The translations under genes were made by a program, and so were the position numbers. A DNA stretch of 25,583 nucleotides from Chloroflexota bacterium (lineage in GTDB: Bacteria; Chloroflexota; Anaerolineae; Fen-1058): contig JACRBO010000668.1 of the NCBI GenBank assembly GCA_016219235.1, positions 1-25,583 of the forward strand, written 5' to 3'. Shown here piece after piece: positions 22,702-25,583 of this stretch (its first letter is position 1; each line of letters starts with the position of its first letter). The notes below the pieces were generated by a model. It did no database searches, was not told the DNA's origin, and saw only the letters and a list, made by a program, of their open reading frames with translations.

Positions 22702-24348
22702 TTACTCACGCAACGCCCTCACAACCGGCAGCGTGACCCGGATCAGCGTGCCGCGCTCTGGCTGGCTGCTCACGTCAAGTGTACCACCCAGCCGCTCGGC
22801 GCGTTCGCGCATTTGCAGCAGACCCACCCGGCCCCGGCTTACGGCCTCGGCCAATGCCGTCGGCTCAAAACCACGCCCGTCATCCTGCACAGTCAGCGTC
22901 AAATCGCCAGATTCGGGCAGGTTAAGCTCTACACTCACCTGCCGCGCGCGTGCATGTTTGCCTACATTATTCAGCGCCTCCTGCACAATCCGAAACAACG
23001 CCGGCTCCAGATCGGATCGCAATCGATCAAGGGAGCCGGTGAAGTGCAGCTCGATATGCAGCCGGTTTTGCTCGCCGAAGTCCAGCGCAAACTGGCGCAG
23101 CGCTTGCGAAAAACCCAGTTCATCCAACGCCGCCGGTCGGAGCGCGAAGATCGATCGGCGCACGTCTTGAATGTTCTGGCGCAACAGGTCTTGCAAGGCA
23201 TCGATTTCGGCGTGCAACCGCGCCGGATCGGACTCGATCAGATCGTGCCACAGGGCCGATCGGACCCGGAGCGCCGCCAGGTCTTGCGCCAGGCCATCGT
23301 GCATGTCGCGGGCGATGCGGCGGCGTTCTTCGGCGATGGCTTCTTCTTCCGAGCGGCGTTGTTTCTCAATGGTCAGATCTTCGATAGCCACGATGGCGCG
23401 ATCGGCGATCAAGCTCAGGCGAATCGGGAAAGCCGATCGGTCGTGCCGCACCCCGATGGTTTCGATCGTAAACGCTTCACCCGGCCTGGTTTGCGTCAAA
23501 CGCTGCTGCAGTTCGGGCAATACCCCGCCCAGGAGCAACTGATCAAACGGCGTCTGGGCCAGCGTCTGGGGCCGCCAGCCGAAGACTGGCTGCACCAGAT
23601 CGTTGGCGCGCACGATCAGCGGCGCTGCCGTGGCCACATCCACTTCCAGCAAACAGACCGGCGCATTCTCGAACAAGCGCCGAAAGCGCTCTTCGCTGGT
23701 CTGCAAGGCCGCCTCAGTGCGCTGCCGTTGAATCGCCAGCGCATACAGTGTCGACAGGCGCCGGATGAAATCGGCTTCGCGCTCGGTGTAATCGTGATCG
23801 GCATCGGCCAGCACGATCAAGCCCGCTAACGCGGAACTAAACACGGCCGGGGCTAACATGACCCGCTTAAAAGCCAGCGTGTCGACTGTATGGTTGATGA
23901 TGACTGGCTGAGGCTCGCGCGGCCACAATTGCCGCGCCGTGGAAGGCAACTGAAAAGCGTTGAGGCCGCTCGCGACGCGGAAGGACTCCCAAACGGGCTG
24001 CACCTCGATGGGGCAAGTGAAATAGCCAGTGGCCGAATCCACGTAACCGATAAAACCATGTACACTGCGCGTCAACTCTTGCGCCGAGCGAATGACTAAC
24101 GCGGCTGTCTCGGCCATGGAGGCCGACCGCAGCAATGATTGGGCGATCTCGGCCATGATGCCGTTGATGGCGGCTTCCCACGACAGTGCTTGCTTGGCGC
24201 GGGCGCGCTCGACGATCTCCTGCGCCAGTTGCTGATTGATGTGGGTGAGCTCGGCCGTGCGCTCCGTCACGCGGCGTTCGAGTTCAGCGTACAGTTGGTG
24301 GACGTGATCGCTGGTGACAGGCACTGCGTTAAGGTTGACGTCGTTCAT
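22702..24348 (-). CDS. Cytoplasmic GAF/PAS sensor histidine kinase (NarX/DegS type)
   Basis: The protein has 548 aa with no membrane segment. Residues 15-57 form a coiled coil (LYAELERRVTERTAELTHIN). Residues 60-210 are a GAF domain and 215-330 a PAS domain (ERFRRLFENAPVCLLEVD). The HisKA_3 dimerisation domain carries the phospho-accepting His350 in ERRRIARDMHDGLAQDL. The HATPase domain has the N box FRIVQEALNNVGKHA (452-466), DDGRGFEP (489-496) and GLLQMRERAERLGG (509-522). It should phosphorylate the response regulator encoded 20 bp downstream in response to an intracellular or freely diffusing signal. No haem or Fe-S cysteine motif is visible, so the ligand is unknown. Confidence 0.95.
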   Translation of the reverse strand: MNDVNLNAVPVTSDHVHQLYAELERRVTERTAELTHINQQLAQEIVERARAKQALSWEAAINGIMAEIAQSLLRSASMAETAALVIRSAQELTRSVHGFIGYVDSATGYFTCPIEVQPVWESFRVASGLNAFQLPSTARQLWPREPQPVIINHTVDTLAFKRVMLAPAVFSSALAGLIVLADADHDYTEREADFIRRLSTLYALAIQRQRTEAALQTSEERFRRLFENAPVCLLEVDVATAAPLIVRANDLVQPVFGWRPQTLAQTPFDQLLLGGVLPELQQRLTQTRPGEAFTIETIGVRHDRSAFPIRLSLIADRAIVAIEDLTIEKQRRSEEEAIAEERRRIARDMHDGLAQDLAALRVRSALWHDLIESDPARLHAEIDALQDLLRQNIQDVRRSIFALRPAALDELGFSQALRQFALDFGEQNRLHIELHFTGSLDRLRSDLEPALFRIVQEALNNVGKHARARQVSVELNLPESGDLTLTVQDDGRGFEPTALAEAVSRGRVGLLQMRERAERLGGTLDVSSQPERGTLIRVTLPVVRALRE

Positions 24349-24399
24349 GTTCGTTCAGGCGCACCGATAGCAGCAGCACAAGTGTGCCGCAGCGTTTCA

Positions 24400-24426
24400 A
24401 GTATACCGCACTCACGAGAACGACAA
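24400..24426 (-). promoter_or_regulatory. Candidate promoter of the two-component operon
   Basis: On the minus strand a -10-like TATACT (24405-24400; 5 of 6 to consensus) lies about 50 bp before the kinase ATG. TTGTCG (24426-24421) could be a -35 box, but the 15-bp spacer is short, so the -35 assignment is weak. Confidence 0.4.
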
Positions 24427-24556
24427 GCATACTGCCAGCGGTCGGGGATCGCTATGTCTTCCGGGATTAGAGAATTCCACAAAGCGCACAAGCAGGCGTA
24501 GAGAGTTGACACGCCCACCCAGCATCGCCCTCCGGATTAACCAGCCCAAACCAACG

Positions 24557-24616
24557 GTTGCGGCGGAGCCTGTGGGCAACTCTTCATCGCGAGTTGCCCA
24601 CAGGCTCCGCCGCAAC
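24557..24616. repeat. Perfect 26-bp inverted repeat (hairpin, 8-nt loop)
   Basis: The arms at 24557-24582 and 24591-24616 are exact reverse complements over 26 bases, starting GTTGCGGCGGAGCCTGTGGG, with the loop TTCATCGC. No T-tract follows on either side. It may be a dispersed REP/BIME-type element or a strong bidirectional transcription barrier between the toxin gene and the kinase operon. It sits at the border between typical GC-rich DNA and the AT-richer toxin fragment. Confidence 0.85.
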
Positions 24617-24769
24617 TCACCAAACAGGAGTCGCAAGCCCAATCCAGGCCGATCACTTCAACTCTGAATTCCGAGTCAAGTTGTCAATCGCGCTTGAATC
24701 ATTCCGCTACCTGACTGACATCTTGAATATAACCGTGGCTCGCGGAAGCTACACTGTGTGCTGCGCTAA

Positions 24770-25583
24770 TTATGGCGGGGAAGTCGGCAAATTGGCCACC
24801 CAAGGCGCTTTCATGAATTCTTCGCTGAATGAGGATGCTCTACTGAAGTCTGTAGTCTTGAATTGACCAATTGCCCAATCTAGGGCGCTTTTCTGTGCTA
24901 GATTCCCCTCATCATAGGTGGTCTTAAGCCACCCACTAAGGTTATCCAAAGACCGAGGTGCACTCTTCGTGAGATCGTAGTTTCTCGCATAGAACCAAGC
25001 ATCAACTTGGTCAATAGCTGCCGCCTTTAGCTTGTTCTCATCTAGTGTCTTGGGAGACCAATCCGTATGATGCTGCTCAACACCAGAGTGGAGCAGTTCT
25101 TTTAGTTTTTTCTCCATTGGAGTGAATGTCCCTGGTTGCGACAAGACCAAGGCGGTTTCCAAGTCTAGTTTTCCGGCATCGTGGAAGGCGCGACCTGGGT
25201 CTCCAGGAAGTCCATTAACATCGAGAAGATATTGCACTCTCTGAACATGAGGCTGAGTTTCCCCTAAGAATTTCCCAAGCTGATCTTCAATGTCCGACTC
25301 CTTTATACGGTTGATAAAATAATTATCAATATCGTCTGGCTTTAGCTCGGCAAATGCTTTTGGATTGGTCTCCTTAAGTGCTTCTGCCGCTTGCTGACTA
25401 TATGCTCTAAGATAGTCTGGTCCCTTCCCGCGCCTGGTAAATTCATTCGCCCATGTTGAATCATTCAGTCCCAGTGCGGCCCACTCATCCGCCGCCTTGG
25501 CCTGGATCTCTGGCGCTGCGGATTTACCGCCTAGATGGACATCGCCATCACATTCGTTGTGTACCAGCCACTGCTGCTCACCG
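24770..25583 (-). CDS. C-terminal part of a HINT-type polymorphic toxin with an HD-like effector domain (N-terminus outside window)
   Basis: The frame is open from the window edge to TAA at 24770, giving 270 visible residues; an internal GTG at 25237 is not the true start. The first residues, GEQQWLVHNEC, match the usual end of a HINT domain (WLVHN + Ala/Glu-Cys), after which polymorphic toxins carry their variable toxin tip. The following part has the order H112 (PHVQRV), H134-D135 (FHDAGKLD), H165 (LLHSG), H171-H172 (QHHTDW), D191/D194 (IDQVDAW) and ARNYD, like the metal-binding pattern of HD-type phosphohydrolases (HD-GYP or DUF5662-like). The AT-rich codons (AGA, ATA, CTA) differ from neighbours and suggest transfer. 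HD membership and toxicity are inferred. No immunity gene is visible downstream. Confidence 0.72.
   Translation of the reverse strand, partial: GEQQWLVHNECDGDVHLGGKSAAPEIQAKAADEWAALGLNDSTWANEFTRRGKGPDYLRAYSQQAAEALKETNPKAFAELKPDDIDNYFINRIKESDIEDQLGKFLGETQPHVQRVQYLLDVNGLPGDPGRAFHDAGKLDLETALVLSQPGTFTPMEKKLKELLHSGVEQHHTDWSPKTLDENKLKAAAIDQVDAWFYARNYDLTKSAPRSLDNLSGWLKTTYDEGNLAQKSALDWAIGQFKTTDFSRASSFSEEFMKAPWVANLPTSPP

Larger units (their letters stand above)
24349..24769. other. Non-coding stretch between toxin fragment and histidine kinase
   Basis: This region is about 420 bp long and has no convincing gene on either strand: the short frames that cross it are created by the two arms of the inverted repeat at 24557-24616. 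It contains a candidate promoter for the kinase near 24400-24426 and the perfect hairpin. The expected place of an immunity gene for the toxin, directly downstream of 24770, holds no frame with a plausible start and protein-like sequence. Confidence 0.6.

Noticed and set aside
24412..24866. Short frames on both strands across 24558-24642 giving RRSLWAT/ELPTGSAAT peptides
   Set aside because: The same peptide on both strands is a by-product of the perfect inverted repeat, not a gene; no ribosome binding site or coding signal supports either.
25237..25237. Start of an independent 155-aa gene at GTG 25237
   Set aside because: The same frame continues open and protein-like to the window edge, including the HINT-like LVHN motif, and no ribosome binding site precedes the GTG.

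Overview
The window looks like a chromosomal segment of a Chloroflexota bacterium (Anaerolineae/Caldilineae-like; the lineage is inferred, not proven). Support comes from the high GC content, a long BTAD-AAA-TPR regulator, giant mosaic surface proteins built from DUF11, Ig-like, PKD and CARDB modules, a secreted-protein linker reading LPLVMNR that resembles the 'YLPLVMR' linker common in this phylum, and a dispersed palindrome starting CGTCATTGCGAGGAGC. The palindrome CGATCG is strikingly frequent across the core of the window.

Layout. Positions 1-1656 (minus) hold a two-gene unit: a 68-aa protein overlapping by 4 bp a secreted CSLREA/beta-helix protein whose C-terminus lies outside the window. 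A REP-like inverted repeat (1747-1865) separates it from a 1194-aa BTAD/AAA/TPR regulator (1868-5452, minus), which follows a COG2345-type winged-helix regulator with clustered cysteines (5478-6134, minus). Divergent from that regulator, behind a good sigma70-like promoter with an overlapping palindrome, are an SDR oxidoreductase and a divergent QueA-like protein (6264-8062, plus, 4-bp overlap).

Positions 8166-24348 (all minus) look like a regulated cell-surface module. In transcription order it has a cytoplasmic GAF/PAS histidine kinase and its NarL-type response regulator, then (after a weak terminator-like hairpin) a degenerate stand-alone receiver, a small Tat-exported Asp-box protein, three paralogous phage tail-collar (Mdp-like) proteins, a GNAT acetyltransferase, a DUF6916-like protein, a 3334-aa exported mosaic adhesin, and a small secreted protein. 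Spacing is tight throughout. Stop codons fused to Shine-Dalgarno sequences or to the next start suggest translational coupling.

Positions 24349-25583 differ in character. A perfect 26-bp inverted repeat precedes an AT-richer gene fragment (24770-25583, minus) that begins with what looks like the end of a HINT domain (LVHN) and continues into about 260 aa carrying an HD-phosphohydrolase-like histidine/aspartate pattern. I read it as the C-terminal toxin tip of a polymorphic toxin (RHS/HINT type) with no visible immunity gene downstream. No rRNA, tRNA, CRISPR array, transposase or reverse transcriptase was seen.
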